A stretch of DNA of 64,000 bases from Megalopta genalis (taxonomy: Eukaryota > Arthropoda > Insecta > Hymenoptera > Halictidae). This document shows positions 51,935 to 64,000 of the stretch, piece by piece. The notes below the pieces were generated by a model. That model had not been told where the DNA came from and did not search any database. It worked only from the letters and a program-made list of their open reading frames with translations. Both the position numbers and the translations under genes were made by a program. The stretch lies in the NCBI RefSeq assembly GCF_051020955.1, contig NW_027476684.1, forward strand, positions 1 through 64,000, written 5' to 3'. The first letter of the stretch is position 1, and each line of letters opens with the position of its first letter.

Positions 51935-53676
51935 TTGAAGCTAAATCATGTATTCGCTTGGATTTGAAGCCAACTCATTTGTTTCGTCTGCAGTTGAAGA
52001 TATATCATGTACATCACAAGTATTTGAAGCTAAACCATTTGTTTCGCATGAATATTAAGCTAAACCATGTGTTTCAAATGAATTTGTATCTAAATATTGT
52101 GTTTCGCATGGATTTGCAGTAATCTCGATTGTTTCGTATGCAGATGAATCTAAATCATGTATAAGACAAGAATTTGAAGCTAAACCATTTGTTTCGCGTG
52201 GATTTGAAGATAAGCCTTCCACATCGCATTGATTTGAAGCTAAATCATGTGTTTCGCTTGGATTTGAAGCTAACTCGTTTGTTTCGATGCAGTTGAAGCT
52301 AAATCATGTATAACACAAGTATTTGAAGCTAATGCAGTTGATTCGCATGGATTTGAAGCTAAGCCTTCTACTTCGCATTGAATTGAAGGTAGATCATATG
52401 TTTCTCTCGGATTTGAGGCTAACTCGTTTGTTTCTCGTGCAGTTGAAGATAAATCAAGTATATAACAAGTATTTGAAGCCAAACCATTTGATTCGCATGG
52501 ATTTGGAGCTAAGCCTTCCACTTCGCATTGATTTGAATGTAAATAAAGTGTTTCGCTTGGATTTGAAGCTAACTCGTTTGTTTTGCATGCAGTTGAAGCT
52601 AAATCATGTATATCAGAAGTATTTGAATCTAATCCATTTGATTCGCGTGGATTTGAAGCTAAGCCCTCTACTTCGCATTTATTTGCAGCTAAAGTATGTG
52701 TTTCGCTTGGATTTGAAGCTAACTCGTTTGTTTCGCACACAGCTGAAGCTAAGTCATGTATATCACAAGTATTTGAAGCTAAACCATTTGACTCGCATGG
52801 TTTAGAAACTAAGCTTTCTACTTCGCTTTAATTTGGAGCCAAATCATGTGTTTCGCACGGATTTGAAGATAACTCGTTTGTTTCGCCTGCATTTGAAGCT
52901 ATATCACTTATATTCGCAAGTATTTGAAGCTCAATCATTCGTTTCGCATGGATTCGAAGAGAAGCCTTCTACTTCGCATTGATTTGCATCTAAAGCATGT
53001 GTTTCGGTTGGTTTTGAAGCCTACTCGTTTGTTTCGCCTGCATTTGAATCTAATTCATGTATATCACAAGTATTTGAAGCTGAACCATTTGTTTTGCATG
53101 AATATTAAGCTAAACCATGTGTTTCGAACGTATTTGAAGCTGAATTGTGTGTTTCGCTTGGATTTGTAGCTAATTCGATTGTTTCGCCTGCATTTGAAGC
53201 TATATCACTTATATTCGCAAGTATTTGAAGCTAAAACGTTCGTTTCGCATGGATTTGAAGCTAAGCGTTCTACTTCGAATGAATTTGAAGCTAAATTATG
53301 TGTTTCGCTTGGATTTGAAGCTAACACGTTTGTTTCGCATGCAGTTGAAGCTAAAACGAGTACATCACAAGTATCAGAATATAATCCATCTGTTTCGCAA
53401 GAATATGATGCTATGAAGCTAATGCATGTGATTCGCATGAATTTGAAGCTAAATCATGTGTTTTGCATGGATTTGAAGCTATATCACTTATATCGCATTT
53501 ATCTGAAGATAAATCATTTGTTTCTCATGTATTTGAAGTTATGGCTTCCACTGTGCATTTATTTGAAGCTAAATCATGTGTTTCGCTTGAATTTGAAGTT
53601 ACTCGTTTGTTTCGCATGCAGTTGAAGCTAAAACATGTATATTACAAGTATTTGTAGTTGAACCATTTGTTTCGCA
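51935..53676. repeat. Super-unit copied from 39.73-40.96 kb and to 57.77-58.74 kb
   Basis: 51935-53164 matches 39729-40957 at offset 12206. 52700-53676 matches 57766-58742 at offset 5066. The landmark is near 52950. Confidence 0.85.
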
Positions 53677-56600
53677 TGGATTTGAATCTAAGTCTTCTAT
53701 TTCGCATTGATTTGAAGCTAATCATGTGTTTCGCATGGATTTAAAGCTAACTCGTTTGGTTCGCATGCAGTTGAAGCTATATCACTTATGTTCGCAAGTA
53801 TTTGAAGCTAAATCATTTGTTTCGCATGGATTTGAAGCTAAGCCTTCTACTTCGGATTGATTTGAAGCTAAATCATGTGTTTCGCATGGATTCGAATCTA
53901 ACTCGTTTGTTTCACATGCAGTTGAAGCTGAATCTTGTATATCACAAGTATTTCAAGCTAAACCATTTGTTTCGCATTGATTTGAAGCTAAGCCTTCTAC
54001 GTCGCAGGATTTTGGAGCTAAATCAAGTGTTTCGTTTGGATTTGCAGAAAACACGTTTGTTTCGCATGCAGTTGCAGCTATATCACTAATGTTCGCAAGT
54101 ATTTCAAGCTAATCAATTTGTTTCGCATGGATTCGAAGATAAGCCTTCTACTTCTCATTGATTTGAAGCTAAATCATGTGTTTCGCATGGATTTGAAGAT
54201 AACTCAATTGTTTCGTAGTGCAGTTAAAGGTAAATCATGTATATCACAAGTATTTCAAGCTAAACCATTTGTTTCGCATTGATTTGAAGCTAAGCCTTCT
54301 ACTTCGCAGGATTTTGGAGCTAAATCAAGTGTTTCGTTTGGATTTGTAGAAAACTCGTTTGTTTCGCATGCAGTTGCAGCTATATCACTTATGTTCGCAA
54401 GTATTTGAAGCTAAATCATTCGTTTCGCATGGAGTTGAAGCTAAGCCTTTTACATCGCATTGATTTGAAGCTAAATCATTGGTTTCGTTTGGATTTGAAG
54501 CTAACTCGTTTGTTTCGCATGCAGTTGAAGCTATATCACTTATGTTCGCAAGTATTTGAAGCTAAATCATTTGTTTCGCATGGATTTGAAGCTAACTCGT
54601 TTGTTTCGCATGCAGTTGAAGCTGAATCATGTATATCACAAGTATTTGAAGCTAAACCATTTGATTCGCATGGATTTGAACTTAAGGCTTCCACTGCGCA
54701 TTTATTTGAAGCTAAATCATGTGTTTCGCTTGAATTTGAAGTTACTCGTTTGTTTCGCATGCATTTGAAGCTAAATCATGTATATCACAAGTATTTGTAG
54801 TTGAACCATTTGTTTCGCATGGATTCGAAGATAAGCCTTCTACTTCGTATGAATTTGAAGCTAAATCTTGTGTTTCGTTTGGATTTGAAACTAACTCGAT
54901 TGTTTCGGCTGCAAATGAAGCTAAATCATGTATAACACAAATATTTGAAGCTAATGCAGTTGATTGGCATGGATTTGAAGCTAAGCCTTCTACTTCACAT
55001 TGATTTGAAGCTACATCATATGTTTCTCTTGGATTTGAAGCTATCTCGTTTGTTGCTCGTGCAGTTGAAGATAAATCATGTATATAACAAGTATTTGAAG
55101 CTAAACCATTTGATTCGCATGGATTTGGAGCTAAGCCTTCCACTTCGCATTGATTTGAAGCTAAATCATGTGTTTCGCATGGATTTGAAGCTAATTCATT
55201 TGTATCGCATGCAGTTGAATCTAAATCATGTATAAAACAAGAATTTGAAGCTAAACCATCTGTTTCGCGTGGATTTGAAGCTAAGCCTTCCACATCGCAT
55301 TGATTTGAAGCTAAATCATGTGTTTCGCTTCGATTTGAAGCTAACTCGTTTTTTTCGATGCAGTTGAAGATAAATCATGTATAAAACAAGAATTTGAAGC
55401 TAAACCATCTATTTCGCGTGGATTTGAAGTTAAGCCTTCTACTTCGCATTGATTTGAAACTAAATCATGTGTTTCGCATGGATTTGAATCTAAGTCTTCT
55501 ATTTCGCATTGATTTGAAGCTAAATCATGTGTTTCGCATGGATTTGAAGCTAACTCGTTTGTTTCGCATGCAGTTGAAGCTATATCACTTATATTCGCAA
55601 GTATTTGAAGCCAAATCATTCTGTTCGCATGGATTCGAAGATAATCCTTCTACTTCGCATAGATTTGAAGCTAAATCATGTGTTTGGCATGGATTTGAAA
55701 ATATCTCGTTTGTTTCGCATGCAGTTGTAGCTAAATCATGTATATCACAAGTATTTGAAGCTAAACCATTTGTTTCGAATGGATTTGATGCTAATCCTTC
55801 TACTTCGCTTTGATTTGAATTTAAATCATGTGTTTCGCATGGATTTGAAGATAACTCGATTGTTTAGCATGCAGTTGAATCTATATCACTTATAGTCGCA
55901 AGTATTTGAAGCTAATCAATTTATTTCGCATGGATTCGAAGATAAGCCTTCTACTTCTCATTGATTTGAAGCTAAATCATGTGTTACGCATGGATTTGAA
56001 GCTAACTCAATTGTTTCGTAGTGCAGTTAAAGGTAAATCATGTATATCACAAGTATTTCAAGCTAAACCATTTGTTTCGCATTGATTTGAAGCTAAGCCT
56101 TCTACTTCGCAGGATTTTGGAGCTAAATCAAGTGTTTCGTTTGGATTTGTAGTAAACTCGTTTGTTTCGTATGCAGTTGCAGCTATATCACATATGTTCG
56201 CAAATATTTGAAGCTAAATCATTCGTTTCGCATGGAGTTGAAGCTAAGCCTTCTATTTCCCATTGATTTCAAGCTAAATCATTGGTTTCGTTTGGATTTG
56301 AAGCTAACTCGTTTGTTTCGCATGCATATGAAGCTAAATAATGTGTTTTGCTTGGATTTGAATCTAACTCGTTTGTTTCGCTTGCAGTTGAAGCTATATC
56401 GCTTATATTCGCAAGTAGTTGAAGCTAAACCATTTCATTCGCGTGGACTTGAAGCTAAGCCTTCTACTTCGCATTGATTTGAAGCTAAATCATGCGTATC
56501 GCATGGTTTTGAAGCCTACTCGTTTGTTACCCCTGCATTTGAAGCTAATTCATGTATATCACAAGTAATTGAAGCTGAACCATTTGTTTTGCATGAATAT

Positions 56601-57765
56601 TAAGCTAAACCATGTGTTTCGAACGTATTTGAAGCTGAATTATGTGTTTCGCTTGGATTTGAAGCTCACTCGTTTGTTTCGCCTGCATTTGAAGCTATAT
56701 CACTTATATCGCAAGCATATGAAGCTAAATCATTTGTGTCGCATGGATTTGATGCTAAGCCTTCTACTTCGCATTGATTTGAAGCCAAATCATTCGTTTC
56801 GCATGGATTTGAAGCTACGCCTTTTACTTCGCATTAATTTAAAGCTAAATCATGTGTTTCGCTTGGATTTCAAGCTAACTCTTTTGTTTCGGATGCAGTT
56901 GAAGCTAAATCATGTATATCACAAGTATTTGAAGCAAAACCACTTGATTCGCATGGATTTGAAGCTAAGCCTTCTACATCGCATTGATTTGAAGCTAAAT
57001 CATGTGTTTCTCTTGGATTTGAAGCTAACTCGTTTGTTTCGCATGCAGTTGAAGCTAAATCATGTGTATCACAATTATCTGAATCTACACCAGCTGTTTC
57101 GGAAGAATATGAAGCTATGAAGCTATACCGTGTGTTTCGCACGAATTTGAAGCTAAATAATTTGTTTCGCATGGATTTGAAGCTAACTCGTTTGTTTCGC
57201 ATGCAGTTGAAGCTAAATCATGCATATCACCAGTATTTGAAGGTACACCATTTGTTTCGCGTGGATTCGAAGATAAGCCTTCTACTTCACATTGATTTGA
57301 AGCTGAATCATGTGTGTCGCATGGGTGTGAGGCTAAATCATGCGTTTCGCATGGATTTGAAGCTAAGCCTTCTACTTCGCATTGATTTGAAGCTAATTCG
57401 TTTGTTTCGCATGCAGTTGAAGCTGAATCATGTATATCACAAGTATTTGAAGCTAAATCATTTGTGTCGCATGGATTTGATGCTAAGCCTTCTACTTCGC
57501 ATTGATTTGAAGCTAAATCATGCGTTTCGCATGGATTTGAAGCTAAATCATGCGTTAGGCATGGATTTGAAGCTAACTCGTTTGTTTCGAATGGATTTGA
57601 AGACAACTTGTTTGTTTCGCATGCAGTTGAAGCTATATCACTTATATTTGCAAGTATTTGAAGTCAAATCATTCGGTTCGCATGGATTTTGAAGCTAAGC
57701 CTTCTACTTCGCATTGATTTGATGCTAAATCATGTGTTTCGCATGGATTTGAAGCTAAATCATGT
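53677..57765. repeat. Patchwork of copied segments
   Basis: 53668-54590 copies 47621-48543. 54390-55592 matches 61413-62615 at offset 7023. 55675-56325 copies 50050-50700. From 56330 to 57765 the units are less clearly paired; around 57060-57180 a segment with an 8-bp remnant resembles 25.5 kb, and a single extra T is present at 57687-57690. Confidence 0.75.
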
Positions 57766-60730
57766 GTTTCGCTTGGATTTGAAGCTAACTCGTTTGTTTC
57801 GCACACAGCTGAAGCTAAGTCATGTATATCACAAGTATTTGAAGCTAAACCATTTGACTCGCATGGTTTAGAAACTAAGCTTTCTACTTCGCTTTAATTT
57901 GGAGCCAAATCATGTGTTTCGCACGGATTTGAAGATAACTCGTTTGTTTCGCCTGCATTTGAAGCTATATCACTTATATTCGCAAGTATTTGAAGCTCAA
58001 TCATTCGTTTCGCATGGATTCGAAGAGAAGCCTTCTACTTCGCATTGATTTGCATCTAAAGCATGTGTTTCGGTTGGTTTTGAAGCCTACTCGTTTGTTT
58101 CGCCTGCATTTGAATCTAATTCATGTATATCACAAGTATTTGAAGCTGAACCATTTGTTTTGCATGAATATTAAGCTAAACCATGTGTTTCGAACGTATT
58201 TGAAGCTGAATTGTGTGTTTCGCTTGGATTTGTAGCTAATTCGATTGTTTCGCCTGCATTTGAAGCTATATCACTTATATTCGCAAGTATTTGAAGCTAA
58301 AACGTTCGTTTCGCATGGATTTGAAGCTAAGCGTTCTACTTCGAATGAATTTGAAGCTAAATTATGTGTTTCGCTTGGATTTGAAGCTAACACGTTTGTT
58401 TCGCATGCAGTTGAAGCTAAAACAAGTACATCACAAGTATCAGAATATAATCCATCTGTTTCGCAAGAATATGATGCTATGAAGCTAATGCATGTGATTC
58501 GCATGAATTTGAAGCTAAATCATGTGTTTTGCATGGATTTGAAGCTATATCACTTATATCGCATTTATCTGAAGATAAATCATTTGTTTCTCATGTATTT
58601 GAAGTTATGGCTTCCACTGTGCATTTATTTGAAGCTAAATCATGTGTTTCGCTTGAATTTGAAGTTACTCGTTTGTTTCGCATGCAGTTGAAGCTAAAAC
58701 ATGTATATCACAAGTATTTGTAGTTGAACCATTTGTTTCGCATGGATTCGATGATAAGCCTTCTACTACGTTTGAATTTGAAGCTAAATCTTGTGTTTCG
58801 TTTGGATTTGAAACTAACTCGATTGTTTCGGCTGCATTTGAAGCTAAATCATGTATAACACAAGTATTTGAAGTTAATGCAGTTGATTCGCATGGATTTG
58901 AAGCTAAGCCTTCTACTTCGCATTGATTTGAAACTAAATCATATGTTTATCTTCGATTTGCAGCTAACTCGTTTGTTTCTCGTGCAGTTGAAGATAAATC
59001 ATGTATATAACAAGTATTTGAAGCTAAACCATTTGATTCGCATGGATTTGGAGCTAAGCCTTCTACTTCGCATTGATTTGCAGCTAAAGCATGTGTTTCG
59101 CTTGGATTTGAAGCTAACTCGATTGTTTCGGCTGCATTTGAAGCTAAATCATGTATAACACAAGTATTTGAAGATAATGCAGTTGATTCGCATGGATTTG
59201 AAGCTAAGCCTTCTACTTCGCATTGATTTGAAGCTAGATCATATGTTTCTCTTGGATTTGAAGCTAACTCGTTTGTTTCTCGTGCAGTTGAATCTAAATC
59301 ATGTATATCACAAGTATTTTGAGCTGAACTATTTGTTTCGCACGAATATTAAGCTAAACCATGTGTTTCGAATGAATTTGAAGCTAAATCATGTGTTTCG
59401 CATGTATTTGAAGCTAACACGTTTGTTTCGCATGCAGTTGAAGCTAAAACAAGAACACCACATGTATCAGAATATAATCCATCTGATTCGCAAGAATATG
59501 TTGCTATGAAGCTAATGCATGTGTTTCGCATGGATTTGAATCTAAATCATGTGATTCACTTGGATTTGAAGATAAGCCTTCCACTTCGCATTGATTTGAA
59601 GCTAAATCATGTGTTTCGCTTGGATTTAAAGCTAACTCGTTTGTTTGGCATGCAGTTGAAGATATATCATGTATATCACAAGTATTTGAAGCTAAACCAT
59701 TTGTTTCGCATGAATATTAAGCTAAACCATGTGTTTCAAATGAATTTGTATCTAAATATTGTGTTTCGCATGGATTTGAAGTAATCTCGTTTGTTTCGTA
59801 TGCAGATGAAGCTAAATCATGTATAAGACAAGAATTTGAAGCTAAACCATCTGTTTCGCGTGGATTTGAAGATAAGCCTTCCACATCGCATTGATTTGAA
59901 GCTATATCATGTGTTTCGCTTGGATTTGAAGCTAACTCGTTTGTTTCGATGCAGTTGAAGATAAATCATGTATAAAACAAGAATTTGAAGCTAAACCATC
60001 AGTTTCGCGTGGATTTGAAGTTAAGCCTTCTACTTCGCATTGATTTGAAATTAAATCAAGTGTTTCGCTTGGATTTGAAGCTAATTCGTTTGTTTCACAT
60101 GCAGTTGAAACTGAATCTTGTATATCACAAGTATTTCAAGCTAAACAATTTGTTTCGCATTGACTTGAAGCTAAGCCTTCTACTTCGCAGGATTTTGGAG
60201 CAAAATCAAGTGTTTCGTTTGGATTTGTAGAAAACTCGTTTGTTTCGCATGCAGTTGCAGCTATATCACTTATGTTGGCAACTATTTGAAGCTAAATCAT
60301 TCGTTTCGCATGGAGTTGAAGCTAAGCCTTCTACATCGCATTGATTTGAAGCTAAATCATTGGTTTCGTTTGGATTTGAAGCTAACTCGTTTGTTTCGCA
60401 TGCAGTTGAAGCTATATCACTTATGTTCGCAAGTATTTGAAGCTAAATCATTTGTTTCGCATGGATTAGAAGCTAACTCGTTTGTTTCACATGCAGTTGA
60501 AGGTATATCTTGTATATCACAAGTATTTGAAGCAAAACCATTTGTTTCGCATGGATTTGAATCTAAGTCTTCTATTTCGCATTGATTTGAAGCTAAATCA
60601 TGTGTTTCGCATGGATTTAAAGCTAACTCGTTTGTTTCGCATGCAGTTGAAGCTATATCACTTATGTTCGCAAGTATTTGAAGCTAAATAATTTGTTTCG
60701 CATGGATTTGAAGCTAAGCCTTCTACTTCG
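57766..60730. repeat. Copies of 52.7-53.7 kb and 22.66-24.2 kb
   Basis: 57766-58742 copies 52700-53676 (offset 5066), including the last super-unit landmark near 58016. 59190-60730 is the distant twin of 22655-24195. Between them lie units of the 32.5-kb type. Confidence 0.85.
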
Positions 60731-63700
60731 AATGAATTTGAAGCTAAATCATGAGTTTCGCATGGATTTGAAGCTAACTCGTTTGTTTCGATGCAGTTGA
60801 AGATAAATCATGTATAAGACAAGAATTTGAAGCTAAACCATCTGTTTCGCGTGGATTTGAAGATAAGCCTTCCACATCGCATTGATTTGAAGCTAAATCA
60901 TGTGTTTCGCATGGATTTGAAGCTAACTCGTTTGTTTCGCATGCAGTTGAAGATATATCATGTATATCACAAGTATTTGAAGCAAAACCATTTGTTTCGC
61001 ATGGATTTGAATCTATGTCTTCTATTTCGCATTGATTTGAAGCTAATCATGTGTTTCGCATGGATTTAAAGCTAACTCGTTTGGTTCGCATGCAGTTGAA
61101 GCTATATCACTTATGTTCGCAAGTATTTGAAGCTAAATCATTTGTTTCGCATGGATTTGAAGCTAAGCCTTCTACTTCGGATTGATTTGAAGCTAAATCA
61201 TGTGTTTCGCATGGATTCGAATCTAACTCGTTTGTTTCTCATGCAGTTGAAACTGCATCTTGAATATCACAAGTATTTCGAGCTAAACCATTTGTTTCGC
61301 ATTGATTTGAAGCTAAGCCTTCTACTTCGCAGGATTTTGGAGCAAAATCAAGTGTTTCGTTTGGATTTGTAGAAAAGTCGTTTGTTTCGCATGCAGTTGC
61401 AGCTATATCACTTATGTTGGCAACTATTTGAAGCTAAATCATTCGTTTCGCATGGAGTTGAAGCTAAGCCTTCTACATCGCATTGATTTGAAGCTAAATC
61501 ATTGGTTTCGTTTGGATTTGAAGCTAACTCGTTTGTTTCGCATGCAGTTGAAGCTATATCACTTATGTTCGCAAGTATTTGAAGCTAAATCATTTGTTTC
61601 GCATGGATTTGAAGCTAACTCGTTTGTTTCGCATGCAGTTGAAGCTGAATCATGTATATCACAAGTATTTGAAGCTAAACCATTTGATTCGCATGGATTT
61701 GAACTTAAGGCTTCCACTGCGCATTTATTTGAAGCTAAATCATGTGTTTCGCTTGAATTTGAAGTTACTCGTTTGTTTCGCATGCATTTGAAGCTATATC
61801 ATGTATATCACAAGTATTTGTAGTTGAACCATTTGTTTCGCATGGATTCGAAGATAAGCCTTCTACTTCGTATGAATTTGAAGCTAAATCTTGTGTTTCG
61901 TTTGGATTTGAAACTAACTCGATTGTTTCGGCTGCAAATGAAGCTAAATCATGTATAACACAAATATTTGAAGCTAATGCAGTTGATTGGCATGGATTTG
62001 AAGCTAAGCCTTCTACTTCACATTGATTTGAAGCTAAATCGTATGTTTCTCTTGGATTTGAAGCTATCTCGTTTGTTGCTCGTGCAGTTGAAGATAAATC
62101 ATGTATATAACAAGTATTTGAAGCTAAACCATTTGATTCGCATGGATTTGGAGCTAAGCCTTCCACTTCGCATTGATTTGAAGCTAAATCATGTGTTTCG
62201 CATGGATTTGAAGCTAATTCATTTGTATCGCATGCAGTTGAATCTAAATCATGTATAAAACAAGAATTTGAAGCTAAACCATCTGTTTCGCGTGGATTTG
62301 AAGCTAAGCCTTCCACATCGCATTGATTTGAAGCTAAATCATGTGTTTCGCTTCGATTTGAAGCTAACTCGTTTTTTTCGATGCAGTTGAAGATAAATCA
62401 TGTATAAAACAAGAATTTGAAGCTAAACCATCTGTTTCGCGTGGATTTGAAGTTAAGCCTTCTACTTCGCATTGATTTGAAACTAAATCATGTGTTTCGC
62501 ATGGATTTGAATCTAAGTCTTCTATTTCGCATTGATTTGAAGCTAAATCATGTGTTTCGCATGGATTTGAAGCTAACTCGTTTGTTTCGCATGCAGTTGA
62601 AGCTATATCACTCATGTTCGCAAGTATTTGAAGCTAAATCATTTGTTTCGCATGGATTTGAAGCTAAGCCTTTTACTTCGGATTGATTTGAAGCTAAATC
62701 ATGTGTTTCGCATTGATTCGAATCTAACTCGTTTGTTTCACATGCAGTTGAAGCTGAATCTTGTATATCACGAGTATTTCAAGCTAAACTATTTGATTCG
62801 CATGGATTTTAAGCTAAGTCTTCTACTTCGAATGAATTTGAAGCTAAATCATGAGTTTCGCATGGATTTGAAGCTAAATCATGCGTTTCGCATGGATTTG
62901 AAGACAACTTGTTTGTTTCGCATGCAGTTGAAGCTATATCACTTATATTCGCAAGTATTTGAAGCCAAATCATTCTGTTCGCATGGATTCGAAGATAATC
63001 CTTCTACTTCGCATAGATTTGAAGCTAAATCATGTGTTTCGGATGGATTTGAAGCTAACTCGTTAGATTCGCATGCAATTGTAGGTAAATCATGCATATC
63101 ACCAGTATTTGAAGCTACACCATTTGTTTCGCGTGGATTCGAAGATAAGCATTCTGCTTCGCATTGATTTCAAGCTAAATCATGTATATCACAAGTAAAT
63201 GAACCTAAACCATTTGTTTCGCATGGATTCGAAGATAAGCCTACTACTTCGCATTGATTAGAAGCTAAATCATGTGTTTGGCATGGATTTGAAAATATCT
63301 CGTTTGTTTCGCATGCAGTTGTAGCTAAATCATGTATATCACAAGTATTTGAAGCTAAACCATTTGTTTCGAATGGATTTGATGCTAATCCTTCCACTTC
63401 GCATTGATTTGAAGCTAAATGATGTGTTTCGCATGGATTTGAAGCTCATTCGTTTGTATCGCATGCAGTTGAATCTAAATCATGTATATCACAAGTATTT
63501 GGAGCTGAACTATTTGTTTCGCATGAATATTAAGCTAAACCATGTGTTTCGAATGAATTTGTACCTAAATATTTTGTTTCGCATGGATTTGAAGTAATCT
63601 CGTTTGTTTCGTATGCAGTTGAAGCTGAATCATGTATAAGACAAGAATTTGAAACTGAACCATCTGTTTCGCGTGGATTTGAAGCTAAGCCTTCCACATC

Positions 63701-64000
63701 GCATTGATTTGAAGCTAAATCATGTGTTTGCTTGGATTTGAAGCTATCTCGTTTGTTTCGATGCAGTTGAAGATAAATCATGTATAAAACAAGAATTTGA
63801 AGCTAAACCATCTGCTTCGCGTGGATTTGAAGCTAAGCCTTCCACATCGCATTGATTTGAAGCTAAATCATGTGTTTCGCATCGATTTGATGCTAACTCG
63901 TTTTTTTCGATGCAGTTGAAGATAAATCATGTATAAAACAAGAATTTGAAGCTAAACCATCTGTTTCGCGTGGATTTGAAGTTAAGCCTTCTACTTCGCA
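60731..64000. repeat. Distal part of the array, continuing past the window
   Basis: About 60740-61120 resembles 19.99-20.38 kb (offset about 40742). 61779-63393 copies 48560-50174. The last 300 bp are consecutive A-E repeats with 29-bp D'' units. There is no sign of an array end. Confidence 0.85.

Larger units (their letters stand above)
3630..64000. repeat. Satellite array: 30-bp monomers in 150-bp five-unit higher-order repeats, more than 60 kb
   Basis: Every 30 bp the sequence restarts at GAAGCTAA or a close variant, usually with TTTCGCATG in the middle of the unit. Five unit types follow in the order A-B-C-D-E, so similarity is highest at 150 bp. At one unit per 30 bp the stretch holds roughly 2,000 monomers. 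It continues past the right edge. No unique insert, gene, RNA gene or transposon interrupts it. CpG occurs once in A, B and C, twice in D and not in E, so it recurs on a 30-bp pitch. Peptides of ten-residue period are open in two plus frames and one minus frame, but stops and 29/31-bp units break them. This is a eukaryotic satellite, plausibly pericentromeric or other heterochromatin. Confidence 0.97.

Noticed and set aside
3630..64000. CRISPR array (30-bp regularly spaced repeats)
   Set aside because: The units are directly adjacent with no unique spacers, they diverge gradually, there are no cas genes, and the flank is a eukaryotic retrotransposon.
3630..64000. Dozens of open frames of 60-299 codons on both strands as genes
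   Set aside because: They follow from a period divisible by three with few stops. Most begin at TTG within a unit and end at the same unit stops; no signal peptide, intron structure or conserved domain is seen, and overlapping frames on both strands are equally open.
3630..64000. CENP-B box in the monomer
   Set aside because: Units contain TTCG followed by an A-containing stretch (for example TTTCGTTTGGATTTG), but the required CGGG part is absent.
3630..64000. Telomeric or subtelomeric simple repeat
   Set aside because: No TTAGG or TTAGGG runs are present on either strand.

Overview
The window looks like heterochromatic DNA from an animal genome, most likely an arthropod. It holds two things: the damaged 3' part of a Ty3/Gypsy LTR retrotransposon (1-3629), and one tandem-repeat array that starts at about 3630 and runs off the right edge (more than 60.3 kb). 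I see no other gene, RNA gene, LTR, transposon insertion or unique sequence inside the array. The host group is inferred from the pol/env-like type of the element and is not proven.

The retroelement reads left to right: end of the aspartic protease, linker, reverse transcriptase (catalytic D and YLDD present), RNase H, a long Pro/Ser-rich linker, integrase (DD35E and GPF motif present), then the first ~60 codons of an env-like protein. It is non-autonomous as seen: the frame changes at a G7 run (171-177), again near 1449-1457, and again between RNase H and integrase (about 2311-2354). The env-like frame runs with no stop straight into the satellite. Gag and the 5' LTR, if present, lie left of the window; no 3' LTR is visible before the array.

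The array is built on a 30-bp monomer, about 37% GC from the five consensus units. I name five unit types by order. A starts GAAGCTAAACCATTTG; B starts GAAGCTAAGCCTTCTAC; C starts GAAGCTAAATCATGTG; D starts GAAGCTAACTCGTTTG and ends GCATGCAGTT; E starts GAAGCTAAATCATGTATATC and ends ACAAGTATTT. They repeat in the order A-B-C-D-E, giving a 150-bp higher-order repeat. Variants of 31 bp (E' and D') and 29 bp (D'') give 151- and 149-bp versions. Above this is a ~2.3-2.6-kb super-unit, marked by a recurring variant seen 13 times between 11.7 and 58 kb. Above that are long-range copies kb apart (offsets 1.3, 2.4, 2.5, 5.1, 6.2, 6.7, 7.0, 11.94, 12.2, 13.2, 14.7, 18.98 and 36.5 kb).

The part next to the retroelement (3.6-7.3 kb) is the most divergent and lacks long-range copies, as expected at a satellite edge; the rest is a patchwork of near-identical segments. 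Because 30 is a multiple of 3, two plus frames and one minus frame stay open over long stretches. The 29- and 31-bp units and in-unit stops break all of them, so I do not annotate these as genes. One stretch (37.1-39.2 kb) carries 17 single-base homopolymer expansions relative to its sister copies and is probably a sequence-quality problem.
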